Below, in pieces: positions 1-8,509 of a stretch of 64,000 nt of DNA. Position 1 is the stretch's first letter. Every line of letters begins with the position of its first letter. A program made the translations under genes and the position numbers. Source of the DNA: Haemophilus influenzae (GTDB taxonomy: Bacteria > Pseudomonadota > Gammaproteobacteria > Enterobacterales > Pasteurellaceae); contig OV298644.1 of NCBI GenBank assembly GCA_923172585.1, forward strand, positions 1,381,427-1,445,426, given 5' to 3'. Under the pieces are notes generated by a model. The model saw only the letters and a program-made list of their open reading frames with translations. It had not been told where the DNA came from and did not search any database.

Positions 1-871
1 GATCAAGGGCATCACGCAAGCCATCGCCCATTAAGTTGAAAGCTAATACCAAAGATAAAATCACTAAGCCAGGAATTGTAACTAACCAGTTTGCCGCTTG
101 CATAAAACCACGTGCTTCTGAAAGCATTGTGCCAAGTTCAGGTGTTGGTGGTTTTGCACCAATGCCTAAGAAACCAAGTGTCGCGAGTTCTAAGATAGCA
201 TTGGATATTCCCATAGTCATTTGCACAATTAAAGGGGCTAAACAGTTTGGTAAAATCACAATAAACATGAGGCGTAAAATACCTGCCCCTGCCACTTTAG
301 ATGAAGTCACATAATCACGATTTTTTTCATTCATCATCGCTGCTCGAGTTAAACGCACATAGCTAGGAATCGATACCACGGCGATCGCTAAAGTGGCATT
401 GGCGAGTGATGGCTCTAAAATAGAGACGACTACAATCGTCAAAAGTAAGTTTGGAATTGCGAGCATAATATCAATTAGGCGAATGATAATTGTATCTAGC
501 ACGCCGCCATAATAGCCAGAAATCAAGCCAAGGCTGGTACCAAAGGCGCAAGATAGTAATACGATGACAAATCCCGCAAAGACGGAAATTCGCGTTCCAT
601 AAATAATACGCGAAAGAATATCTCGCCCAATATCGTCTGTGCCGAGTAAATAAGCAGGATTACCGCCCTCATACCAAGCGGGTGGCAGTAAAAGTGCGGT
701 ACGATTTTGTTCTGTTGGATCAAAAGGTGCAATATAAGGTGCGAGAATGCTGATTAAGGCAACAATCAAAATAAAAATTAAACCAATTAGCGCACCACGA
801 TTTTGTTTAAAGTAAAACCAAAATTCTTGTAAGGGTGTTTTTGGCGCGAAAGTTAAAGGCGTGTCAGACAT
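1..871 (-). CDS. dppC: Dipeptide ABC transporter permease DppC (runs off left edge)
   Basis: DppC is the second inner-membrane permease of the dipeptide ABC importer and pairs with DppB. Reading the minus strand from the ATG at 871 gives 290 uninterrupted codons; the family is about 295-300 residues, so only the last few residues lie outside the window. An N-terminal membrane segment follows a short cytoplasmic start, then a periplasmic part and the BPD-transporter core. The EAA loop is visible as ATLGFLGIGAKPP, followed by a last hydrophobic segment ending LMGDGLRDALD. It starts 14 bp after dppB stops, so the two are one transcription unit. A DNA-uptake signal lies inside at 692-700. Confidence 0.93.
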   Translation of the reverse strand, partial: MSDTPLTFAPKTPLQEFWFYFKQNRGALIGLIFILIVALISILAPYIAPFDPTEQNRTALLLPPAWYEGGNPAYLLGTDDIGRDILSRIIYGTRISVFAGFVIVLLSCAFGTSLGLISGYYGGVLDTIIIRLIDIMLAIPNLLLTIVVVSILEPSLANATLAIAVVSIPSYVRLTRAAMMNEKNRDYVTSSKVAGAGILRLMFIVILPNCLAPLIVQMTMGISNAILELATLGFLGIGAKPPTPELGTMLSEARGFMQAANWLVTIPGLVILSLVLAFNLMGDGLRDALD

Positions 872-885
872 AATTTCTCCTACAA

Positions 886-1887
886 TTAATGACGGATACG
901 CGGATTGACCACACCGTAAAGTAAATCGACGGTTAAATTCACCACAATAATAATGGTTGCAATAATCAGTACAGAACCTTGCAACACAGGATAATCACGG
1001 GCTTGAATGGCATCAATAATCCATTTTCCAATCCCCGGCCAAGAGAAAATGGTTTCTGTGAGAACTGCACCAGAAAGCAATTGACCTACAATTAATCCCA
1101 CCACAGTGACAACAGGAATTAACGCATTACGCAATGCGTGAACAATAACAATTCGAGTATAGCTTAAACCTTTTGCCTTTGCCGTGCGAATGTAATCTTC
1201 ACCTAACACTTCCAACATCGCAGAGCGTGTCATACGCGTAATAATGGCGAGAGGAACTGTGCCTAAGACGATGGCAGGAAGAATTAATGATTTCACCGCA
1301 TTTTCGAAGGCACCAGAAACACCTGAAAGCCAGCTATCAATAAGCATAAATCCTGTTGGTGTATCGATCCAAAATTCATTATCTAAACGCCCACCTTGTG
1401 GCAAACCGAGTTGTGGCGAAACATATAAAATTAAAATTAAACCCCACCAGAAAATCGGCATAGAATAACCTGTGAGCGATGCAGCTGTAACGGTGTGAGA
1501 AATCCAACTGTCTTTTTTTACTGCGGCAATCGTGCCTAAAATTATTCCACCTAATAATGACCAAAATAACGCAAAAAAAGCTAATTCAGCGGTAGCAGGA
1601 AAAAGCGTAAAAAATTCACTAAGAACAGGTTGTTGAGTGCGGAACGATGCACCGAAATCCCCTTGAATTACATTGCCAATATAGTGGAAATATTGCTGAT
1701 AAAGAGGTAAATCTAAACCCAATTGGTGCATCATTTGTTGATGTACTTCTGCCGTTAAGCCACGTTCCCCCATCATAATTTCCACAGGATCACCGGGAAT
1801 AAAATGCACAAGGGCAAAGGTAATAAGAGTAATGGCAATAAAAGTAGGGATCACCATTAAGATTCGTTTGAATACAAATTTAAACAT
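886..1887 (-). CDS. dppB: Dipeptide ABC transporter permease DppB
   Basis: DppB is the first permease subunit of the dipeptide importer in the inner membrane. The 333-residue length matches the family (339 in E. coli). The start MFKFVFKRILMVIPTF is the typical DppB/OppB N-terminal membrane segment; HFIPGDPVE near residue 28 is the family signature after it. The EAA loop region reads RTAKAKGLSYTRIV at about 235, and the protein ends LLYGVVNPRIRH. It is followed directly by dppC. It lies downstream of uvrD on the same strand but is separated from it by a hairpin terminator, so transcription of dppB probably starts close to its own ATG, or the substrate-binding gene lies elsewhere. Confidence 0.95.
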   Translation of the reverse strand: MFKFVFKRILMVIPTFIAITLITFALVHFIPGDPVEIMMGERGLTAEVHQQMMHQLGLDLPLYQQYFHYIGNVIQGDFGASFRTQQPVLSEFFTLFPATAELAFFALFWSLLGGIILGTIAAVKKDSWISHTVTAASLTGYSMPIFWWGLILILYVSPQLGLPQGGRLDNEFWIDTPTGFMLIDSWLSGVSGAFENAVKSLILPAIVLGTVPLAIITRMTRSAMLEVLGEDYIRTAKAKGLSYTRIVIVHALRNALIPVVTVVGLIVGQLLSGAVLTETIFSWPGIGKWIIDAIQARDYPVLQGSVLIIATIIIVVNLTVDLLYGVVNPRIRH

Positions 1888-1904
1888 TCCATCACTCGTA
1901 GATA

Positions 1905-1938
1905 ATAAAAGTGCGGTAAAAATTCACCGCACTTTTCA
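1905..1938 (-). terminator. Uptake-signal pair hairpin after uvrD
   Basis: Two inverted uptake-signal cores (1909-1917 and 1926-1934) form a stem with a short AT loop and end in T residues on the minus strand. It lies just downstream of uvrD and before dppB, so it probably terminates uvrD transcription. Confidence 0.75.
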
Positions 1939-1976
1939 AAGAAATTAATCGGTAAAAAATATAATACTCTTGAATT

Positions 1977-4160
1977 CTACCGCACTTTTTCCAATTTTGC
2001 CAAATGCGCAATCAACCATTTAATGCCTTGCGCTTGGAATGCTATTTGTAAACGTGTGTTATTTTCAGATCCTTCCACATTAATCACTGTGCCGAAACCA
2101 AATTTTTCGTGTTTAACTTTTTGACCCATTTTCCATTCATTTTCGACCGCACTGGTATTCGACAATGAACCGACTTTTGCTAGGTTCATCGCACGCGTGA
2201 CTGTCCCTCGTAAACGAATTTCTTGGATACATTCTCTCGGTAATTCTGCGATAAACCGTGATGGCAAATGGCGTTCTTCTTTGGCATATAATCGACGGCT
2301 TTCCGCATAAGAGATGGTCAGTTTTTTCTGCGCGCGAGTAATACCGACATAAGCTAAACGACGCTCTTCTTCTAAACGTCCGGGTTCTTCAAAAGAACGA
2401 AAACTTGGGAATAATCCTTCTTCTACGCCCACCATAAATACACGAGGAAATTCTAAGCCTTTCGCAGAGTGCAACGTCATCATTTCTACACAAGATTGAT
2501 GCGGCGAGGCTTGTTCTTCGCCAGCTTCTAAGGAAGCGTGCGTTAAAAAGGCAGTGAGTTCGGTCATTTCTTCCGCATTATCAGGTTTGATAAATTCACG
2601 GGTTGCGGTAACTAATTCTTCCAAATTTTCAATACGCACTTCGCCTTTTTCGCCTTTTTCTTGTTGATACATTTCATATAAGCCCGAATGTTTAATCACA
2701 AAATCAGTTTGTGCGAAAAGCGGCATTTCTGCGGTATCAAGTTGTAATGAATTAATTAATTCTTGGAAACGTAATAAGGCTGTGGAGGCTCGCCCTGCCA
2801 ACATATTTTCTTGTGTTGCGACTTGTACTGCTTGCCATAAGGTAATTTGGCGTTCACGTGTTAAGTTACGCAATATATCTAAAGTGCGGTCGCCAATGCC
2901 ACGGGTTGGCGTATTAATTACACGCTCAAAAGCCGCATCATCTTGACGATTATTAATCAAACGAAGATAGGCTAACGCATCTTTAATTTCTTGACGTTCG
3001 AAGAAACGCATACCGCCATAAATACGATATGGAATTTGACAACGAATTAAGGCTTCTTCAATAACCCGTGATTGGCTATTACTACGATAAAGTACAGCGC
3101 AATCATCAAGTTTTCCGCCATGTTCTACCCAATCCTGAATTTGTGAAGCGACAAATTTTGCTTCATCTAATTCATTAAAGGCAGAATAGATGCCCACAGG
3201 ATCGCCTTTTTCACCCTCTGTCCATAAATTTTTACCAAGACGATCACTATTGTTTGCAATTAATTCATTTGCGCTGTTTAGGATATTGGCGGTAGAACGA
3301 TAGTTTTGTTCAAGGAGAATTGTCTCGGCTTTGAAATCTTTCAAGAATTTTTGGATATTTTCAATTTGCGCACCACGCCAACCGTATATAGATTGATCAT
3401 CATCGCCTACGATCATGACTTTGCCTGTTTTTCCAGCAAGAATTTTAATCCACTTATATTGAATTTTATTGGTGTCTTGAAATTCATCCACCAAAATATG
3501 CTGAAAACGTTGTTGATAACGTTGCAAAATTAATGGTTTTTTCTCAAATAATTCATAGACCCGAATTAATAATTCAGCAAAATCGACCAACCCTGCGCGA
3601 TCGCAAGTGTCTTGATAGATCTGATAAATTTTAATCCATTCACGTTCTTGGCGATCATTAAAATCTTCAATATCATTTGGTCGCAAGCCTTCATCTTTTT
3701 TGTTATTGATGTACCAACAAGCCTGTTTAGGCGGAAAAGCTTTTTCATCAAAATTATGTAATTTTAATAATCGTTTAATTAAACGAAGTTGATCTTCTGA
3801 ATCTAAAATTTGGAAATCTTGTGGCAATCCCACATCTAAATGATGAGCTCGCAACAAACGATGAGCAATGCTATGGAAGGTGCCAATCCACATACCAAAT
3901 AATTGATGTTGTGCGTGTTTGGCAAGGGTAGATTGAATACGATGACGCATTTCTGCTGCGGCTTTATTGGTAAACGTCACCGCCATAATGCTGCCTTCAG
4001 AAATATTTTCGACCGCAATTAACCAAGCAATACGGTGCGTCAATACACGCGTTTTGCCCGATCCTGCACCAGCTAGCACTAAGTGATTACCAAGAGGAGC
4101 AGCTACGGCTTCGCGTTGTTTATCGTTGAGTCCGTCAAGTAATTCAGAAATATCCATCAT
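1977..4160 (-). CDS. uvrD: DNA helicase II UvrD
   Basis: UvrD is the 3'-5' superfamily 1 helicase that removes the excised oligonucleotide in nucleotide excision repair and unwinds nicked DNA in mismatch repair. The 727 residues match the family length (720 in E. coli). Visible motifs in order: Walker A GAGSGKT at residues 31-37, motif II VDEFQDTNKIQ, motif III DDQSIYGWRGA, motif IV QNYRST, motif V TLHSAKGLEFPRVF, and motif VI VGITRAQKKL. The C-terminal Tudor-like tail with KFGFGTV is present. The start has two consecutive ATG codons and either could be used. A DNA-uptake signal overlaps its last codons (1979-1987). Confidence 0.97.
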   Translation of the reverse strand: MMDISELLDGLNDKQREAVAAPLGNHLVLAGAGSGKTRVLTHRIAWLIAVENISEGSIMAVTFTNKAAAEMRHRIQSTLAKHAQHQLFGMWIGTFHSIAHRLLRAHHLDVGLPQDFQILDSEDQLRLIKRLLKLHNFDEKAFPPKQACWYINNKKDEGLRPNDIEDFNDRQEREWIKIYQIYQDTCDRAGLVDFAELLIRVYELFEKKPLILQRYQQRFQHILVDEFQDTNKIQYKWIKILAGKTGKVMIVGDDDQSIYGWRGAQIENIQKFLKDFKAETILLEQNYRSTANILNSANELIANNSDRLGKNLWTEGEKGDPVGIYSAFNELDEAKFVASQIQDWVEHGGKLDDCAVLYRSNSQSRVIEEALIRCQIPYRIYGGMRFFERQEIKDALAYLRLINNRQDDAAFERVINTPTRGIGDRTLDILRNLTRERQITLWQAVQVATQENMLAGRASTALLRFQELINSLQLDTAEMPLFAQTDFVIKHSGLYEMYQQEKGEKGEVRIENLEELVTATREFIKPDNAEEMTELTAFLTHASLEAGEEQASPHQSCVEMMTLHSAKGLEFPRVFMVGVEEGLFPSFRSFEEPGRLEEERRLAYVGITRAQKKLTISYAESRRLYAKEERHLPSRFIAELPRECIQEIRLRGTVTRAMNLAKVGSLSNTSAVENEWKMGQKVKHEKFGFGTVINVEGSENNTRLQIAFQAQGIKWLIAHLAKLEKVR

Positions 4161-4771
4161 AAACTATCTTTAATCTGTTTAAATTTACAGTTATTATAGT
4201 CCCATCTATCTTGTGAAACAATAAGATTTGTGAGTATATCAAAAGTAGGGTAGAACATTTTAATAATAATATTAAGCGGGATTCTCCTATATCCTTAAAC
4301 TCAACATCAAAACCATATGCTTTGAAAGCTATTTTTATACTATTTATAAACAAACTTTTAATTCGTTTACCTCTCATTCCTAAAATGCAAGGTTTCTCAT
4401 TTTTCCAAAAATACCCATGATGAACAATAATAGCATAGGAATGTTGTTTAATGACTTAATCAATACTTGATTTGCTAGGATTCCTGTAATGATTTTATAA
4501 ACATTTGCTTTTCCTTCTACTTGCACGCCATTTTACGCATAGTCGGTGATTTTGTCCGAATTAAGTTTTAGGTTAAAAAGTTACTCAAATTCAATGTTAT
4601 TCATAATTAATACAAATAAGAAAGGGTGAGATATGGTACAAAATTCCAAAAAATGGTTAGCACAAAGGAATGGGAGAAGTGTGCTATCCAAGTTTCATTA
4701 TGATCATTCTCTAAAGTAGAAAACGTCATATACTAAATTATATACTGATCAAAAAATAATATTTCCTTCTA
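4161..4771. other. Gene-poor stretch between uvrD and queE
   Basis: No convincing gene. A 77-codon minus-strand frame (4144-4377) overlaps the uvrD start and resembles nothing I know. On the plus strand a purine-rich ribosome-binding sequence precedes an ATG at about 4633 that opens only 28 codons (start MVQNSKKWLAQRNG) before TAG. The base composition is very AT-rich. This looks like the remains of one or two lost genes, but I cannot name them. Confidence 0.4.
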
Positions 4772-5407
4772 TTACTCAATACCAATCAATTTATGTGTTT
4801 GTAAACTTAGCTGCCATTTAGGTTTATTTGAACGTTGATTCAATTGACCAAGTAAAGTGATAGTCTCAAGTAAATTCATTTTCCCATCAATTTCACAAGG
4901 TGAAAGATAGTAATTCTTTGCTTTTATTTTTTGCTCGATCAATTCACAAAATGATGGCATATTACTGTCCATTACAATACGTACTTCATTTGCAAATGGA
5001 ATGCAACGCTTTTCATACTTATGAGCATAAAGGCTCTTAGGACTCGTCGCAATATAATCTATTTGTGCAGGAATTGCTTTTAGACCATTGGTTTCAATTG
5101 CAAGAAAATAGCCATCTGATTTAAATTGCTCAAGTAAGTATTCAATTTTTGGTACAATTGTTGGCTCACCACCTGTGATGATAATATTCTTTGACGAAAA
5201 TGACCGCACTTTTTCTAGAATTTGTGATACAGACCAGCGTTTAAAATTATTATAAGGTGTATCACACCAAGGACAGTCTAGATTGCATTTACCAAATCGT
5301 ACAAAAACACTTGGCATTCCCGTATTGAAGCCCTCCCCTTGCAGACTTTCAAAAATTTCGACTATGTTAAAGTTCGGTTCAAAATCATGATATTTTTCCA
5401 TCAACAT
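4772..5407 (-). CDS. queE: 7-carboxy-7-deazaguanine synthase QueE
   Basis: QueE is the radical-SAM enzyme that converts 6-carboxytetrahydropterin to 7-carboxy-7-deazaguanine in queuosine and preQ1 synthesis. The 211 residues fit the family. After the N-terminal IFESLQGEGFNTGMPSVF comes CNLDCPWCDT, the cysteine cluster binding the 4Fe-4S centre, then TGGEPT, the SAM-contacting glycine-rich motif. The ATG directly follows the queD stop, so queC, queD and queE form one operon with abutting or overlapping ends. The start has a second ATG two codons on (MLMEK), which is equally possible. Last gene of the operon. Confidence 0.93.
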   Translation of the reverse strand: MLMEKYHDFEPNFNIVEIFESLQGEGFNTGMPSVFVRFGKCNLDCPWCDTPYNNFKRWSVSQILEKVRSFSSKNIIITGGEPTIVPKIEYLLEQFKSDGYFLAIETNGLKAIPAQIDYIATSPKSLYAHKYEKRCIPFANEVRIVMDSNMPSFCELIEQKIKAKNYYLSPCEIDGKMNLLETITLLGQLNQRSNKPKWQLSLQTHKLIGIE

Positions 5408-5833
5408 TTACTCCTGATACTCGCAAAATGAAGTTGGGGTTTCCCATAAACGAATGGATGATATGGACAGTTGTTCATCATGTTTTAAACGATTAAAAAT
5501 AAAACGAGCTATTTCTTCTGCCGTAGTTCTAAAGGGAACACCAAAAGTTTTTGAGTTTAACTTTTGCAATAGAGTGGCAATTTGGCTTTCTCGCTCATTG
5601 GTTTGATCATAAATAAAGGCGTGATCCATCGGATCTAAAATAACTTTTTTCACAATAGACTTTAGATCTGAAAAATCAATGACCATTGCTTTTTTTGCAC
5701 CTGATTCATATAAGTCACCCGAAATTTCAACTTGTAATTTATATGTGTGTCCATGTAAATTTTGACATTTCCCATCATGTCCATCTAATAAATGTGCCAT
5801 GTCAAAGCTAAATTCTTTGGAAATTTTAAACAT
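5408..5833 (-). CDS. queD: 6-carboxytetrahydropterin synthase QueD
   Basis: QueD converts dihydroneopterin triphosphate to 6-carboxytetrahydropterin, the first committed step towards preQ0. The 141-residue protein shows the PTPS-family zinc ligands: one histidine in [14 protein letters not shown] and two in NLHGHTYKL. The catalytic cysteine is in GKCQNLHGH. It also has the MVIDFSDLK and PMDHAFIYD motifs and a C-terminal [10 protein letters not shown]. Its start overlaps the end of queC by 8 bp (ATGTTTAA), which suggests translational coupling. The premature stop in queC may therefore reduce its translation. A uptake-signal core sits just downstream, in queE (5203-5211). Confidence 0.93.
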   Translation of the reverse strand: MFKISKEFSFDMAHLLDGHDGKCQNLHGHTYKLQVEISGDLYESGAKKAMVIDFSDLKSIVKKVILDPMDHAFIYDQTNERESQIATLLQKLNSKTFGVPFRTTAEEIARFIFNRLKHDEQLSISSIRLWETPTSFCEYQE

Positions 5834-6509
5834 TTTTTCTACCTTTTTGAGTCAAATATTTCTTTAGACCTTTATTGCGTAAAATACAGCTTGGGCATTT
5901 TCCGCATCCACCTTCGATGCCTTCATAGCAAGTGTGAGTATGTTTTTGTACATAATCTAATACGCCTAATTCATCAGCAAGTTGCCAAGTTTGGGCTTTA
6001 GTGAGATACATTAATGGTGTTTTGATATTGAATTGATAATCCATAGCTAAATTTAATGTGACATTCATTGACTTGATAAACACATCTCGGCAATCTGGAT
6101 AACCGCTGAAATCTGTTTCACATACGCCAGTGATAATATCTTGAATGCCTTGGCCTTTCGCATAAATCGCTGCATAAAGTAAAAATAGGGCATTGCGACC
6201 ATCAACAAAAGTGTTTGGCAATTCACTCTCTTTTTGCTCAATATGCGCCTGTTCATCCATTAATGCATTATGCGTGATAGCTTTCATAACAGATGTATCA
6301 ATCAAGGTTTGTTTAATGCCGAGATCTTGCGTAATGGCGCGCGCCTTTTCTAATTCAATAGCATGACGCTGCCCATATTGAAAGGTAATGGCTTCTACGT
6401 TTTCTTTGCCGTATTCAGCAATAGCTTAGAATAAACAAGTCGTGGAGTCTTGTCCACCTGAAAAGATGACAATCGCTTTACGATCGTGGTTTGGATTGAA
6501 AATATTCAT
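5826..6509 (-). pseudogene. queC: 7-cyano-7-deazaguanine synthase QueC, interrupted by in-frame TAA
   Basis: QueC is the ATP-dependent enzyme that turns 7-carboxy-7-deazaguanine into preQ0. The full frame from the ATG at 6509 is 228 codons, the right length (227 residues). The N-terminal P-loop FSGGQDSTTC is visible, and the C-terminal zinc cluster reads [15 protein letters not shown]. Codon 28 (6428-6426) is TAA where the family usually has glutamine, so a single C-to-T change would explain it. No frameshift is present. Translation could restart at an internal ATG (6305), but that would lose the P-loop. It is either a true null mutation or a sequence error. It is the first gene of queCDE and is preceded by a preQ1 riboswitch. 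Confidence 0.85.
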
Positions 6510-6514
6510 ATTTT

Positions 6515-6550
6515 ACCTAGTTTTTTATTGTAGGAGGTTTGCGAACTACG
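6515..6550 (-). promoter_or_regulatory. PreQ1 riboswitch, class I, in the queC leader
   Basis: On the minus strand the leader reads CGTAG, a loop TTCGCAAACCTC, then CTAC, then AATAAAAAACTAGG, 6 nt before the queC ATG. This matches the preQ1-I architecture: a short stem, a C-rich loop, and an A-rich tail whose final AGG pairs back with the loop. The AGG is also the only plausible ribosome-binding sequence of queC, so ligand binding would hide it and reduce translation. Known family members control queuosine genes in the same way. Assignment rests on pattern recognition only. Confidence 0.8.
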
Positions 6551-6664
6551 GGGGGTATTCTAGTGGGGAAGTTCTATTTTAGCAAGACAAGTGAAATATT
6601 TCGTTGGATGTGAAGTCGTTGTGCTACAATTCGCAGGTTTTTAATTTAGCAAAAAGGTTTACTT

Positions 6665-6808
6665 ATGAAAAAATGGTTGTTGATTATCGCAGGCGCGTTG
6701 ATTATTTCAGCTTGCGCAAATAAGGATGTGTATTTTAACGGTGCAGAAGGTTCGCATTCAGGTGTTAAATTTGATAAAGATTCTCGCCAATGGGGATTGA
6801 ATCAATAA
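6665..6808 (+). CDS. Small lipoprotein of unknown function
   Basis: A 47-residue secreted lipoprotein. The N-terminus MKKWLLIIAGALIISAC is a signal peptide with lipobox ISAC, so the mature protein would be only about 31 residues, anchored by its cysteine. The mature part (starting CANKDVYFNGAEGSHSG) is hydrophilic with no family I recognise. It is divergent from queC across a 155 bp promoter region and ends in an uptake-signal hairpin terminator. A corrupted second copy lies at 9321-9466. The ribosome-binding sequence is AAGG 10 bp before the ATG. Its coding potential is supported by the signal peptide and the terminator. Function unknown. Confidence 0.75.
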   Translation: MKKWLLIIAGALIISACANKDVYFNGAEGSHSGVKFDKDSRQWGLNQ

Positions 6809-6843
6809 AAAAGTGCGGTTGATTTTTAACCGTACTTTACATT
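6809..6843 (+). terminator. Uptake-signal hairpin after the small lipoprotein gene
   Basis: An uptake-signal core (6811-6819) is followed by an inverted copy with one mismatch (CGTACTT in place of CGCACTT). The pair forms a stem directly after the lipoprotein stop codon. Confidence 0.65.
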
Positions 6844-6932
6844 GTAGATATTCTTTTATAATTTAGATTTTTTATTTTCACAATTATTGAGGTTATCAAT
6901 AAAATCTCATAATTGTATTTTGATTTTAATAA

Positions 6933-7307
6933 TTAAATAATCGGTATTAAGGCCTCAACTTCATAATCTAAATGAGCTAATACGGAATTTTCCATTGTTA
7001 GTAAACTATTGAAGTAATCATCCTCAGCTGTTAATACTTCACCCGTACCGAAATGACTGTTAGTTAATTTATAAGACTTATCACCACCTATTTCAACGAT
7101 ACTTGATCTATCTTTACAAGTAATGAATTAGCCCATATCAATATTAAATACATTCGGAATTTGGTGTAATTTATCTTAATTGATAATGCTTTGTCCACGT
7201 TCAATTTTGGCATATCCATTTTGCTACATCGAAAGATTTTCTGCGAATTCTTCTTGTGACCATTGATTGAGTTCTTTCATTAGTCGAATGTTATCGCGAA
7301 ATTCCAA
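6933..7307 (-). pseudogene. Decayed XRE-family HTH regulator (three in-frame stops)
   Basis: A 125-codon minus-strand frame without any frameshift encodes a recognisable Cro/C1-type DNA-binding protein. The start codon is TTG where relatives have ATG (FRDNIRLMKELNQWSQEEFA, then NGYAKIERGQS). Stops replace residues 28 (TAG), 44 (TAA) and 60 (TAA), the first inside the helix-turn-helix. After them the frame stays open to a natural end at LDYEVEALIPII. The coherent reading on both sides of all three stops shows a former gene that has collected nonsense substitutions. Such small regulators are often next to toxin or phage genes, but no partner remains here. Confidence 0.75.
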
Positions 7308-7432
7308 TCAGTTACCTTAAAGTGCGGTTTTAAGCAGTGGCAAATAAGTTTTAGACAAAGTTCCTTAGAGGTACACCACTGGAGTGAAGTAAAACAGACA
7401 CGATAAATTTATACAATCTTGAGGACTTTTTT

Positions 7433-8174
7433 ATGAAAATAACATTTACTACAGCATTATTAGCAACAGCAGTAATGGTGAGATTAACTGCTTGTGATTA
7501 AGGTGTTACTAATGTTATGAATATCAATTCAACTAGTCAAGTTACAGTAATAACGGTCGCAATGAATACAGTTTCATTAACTCATGATATTTCACTACGG
7601 ACGGATACTAAAACTGCTTTTCTTCATTCTGCTATTAATTCACATAATTTAGATTGCACATCAACAAAACGTATTCATGAAGCTATGAATGAAACTGCAG
7701 ACGACTTTAAATAATTATCAGCAATAGATGTTCTTAGTGCATCTGCAATTTTTTCTATTTGTGAGAAATTTCATGTTATCCATAACGTTAATCCAACAAA
7801 ATACAATCCCATTTACAATGTTCAAGTAATTATAAATTTTATACAATTTTAGTTTCATCATCTGCTGATGCTCCAATATGATTTGACGAAAATTAACCTC
7901 TCAATTTGATGTGAATTTTGCTGATAAAACCAGAATTGAAATATTAAATGTTCAGAATGAAACTATAGATTGCATATTAGCTATCGTATCAGAAAACAGT
8001 TATTCTAATCGAGCAACATCCCCTGATGCTACTAATAATTAAGTCGTAAAGATAAAATTCGATGAAAAACATGATATTGGTTTATCAAGAATATTAAAAA
8101 CAAATACAGTTACAGATAATAATAATGAAGTAGGGATCATTAGTACTATGGATGAAACGAAAATAATACAATAA
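7433..8174 (+). pseudogene. Decayed AT-rich lipoprotein gene
   Basis: A GAGG ribosome-binding sequence precedes ATG at 7433, which opens a lipoprotein signal peptide MKITFTTALLATAVMVRLTAC. A TAA stops it one residue after the cysteine (7499-7501). The frame reopens and meets further stops at 7712-7714 and near 7848. After about 7899 a second frame reads coherently (FDVNFADKTRIEILNVQNE) with one TAA near 8041 and a natural end at 8172-8174. This looks like a former secreted protein of about 240 residues with several nonsense changes and at least one frameshift. No family recognised. The region is more AT-rich than neighbouring core genes, suggesting acquired DNA. Confidence 0.6.
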
Positions 8175-8191
8175 TGTTATTTATTCAGATA

Positions 8192-8509
8192 ATGAAAAAT
8201 ACAATAGTCTTTTTTTCACTATGTTTAATTAGTTCCAATATTTATAGTGAAACTAGAGCAATTAATTATAATTAATCTGATATAAAACGAATTCCATCAA
8301 TAATAAAAATGTTATTGCAGGATGCCATTGATGAAAACAATATTATTGCACTAGAATCTTTATTGATAAATCACCAGAGATTACATAATGCTAGAATTAA
8401 TATAACTGCCATTGCGAAATTTAAAATTGATCAATTCCAGTCTAATAATTGTCAAAATAATAAATCTTTAAAAAATTTTCAATTTGCTAAATTATTATTT
8501 AATTTTTAG
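8192..8509 (+). pseudogene. Decayed small secreted protein
   Basis: An ATG at 8192, 17 bp after the previous remnant ends, opens the signal peptide MKNTIVFFSLCLISSNIYSE. An in-frame TAA at 8273-8275 interrupts after 27 codons; the same frame then runs 78 more codons to TAG at 8507-8509 (SDIKRIPSIIKMLLQDAIDE and a basic, asparagine-rich tail). If the TAA was CAA the product would be about 105 residues, exported, hydrophilic and AT-rich in its coding. It may have been co-transcribed with the preceding lipoprotein remnant. No family recognised, and no partner gene explains its role. Confidence 0.55.

Larger units (their letters stand above)
5895..6845 (+). repeat. Direct repeat, copy 1 (queC 3' end to lipoprotein terminator)
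   Basis: This segment recurs, corrupted but in the same orientation, at about 8560-9500. Matching blocks include the queC-internal stretch around 5949-6040, the block 6245-6340, the block around the queC TAA (6400-6470), the intergenic region 6540-6640 and the lipoprotein gene with its hairpin. Confidence 0.8.

Noticed and set aside
36-314. Plus-strand open frame inside dppC
   Set aside because: It is antisense to a fully coherent DppC reading frame.
8309-8509. Independent 66-codon gene
   Set aside because: It is the C-terminal part of a longer frame starting at 8192 with a signal peptide, interrupted by one TAA.
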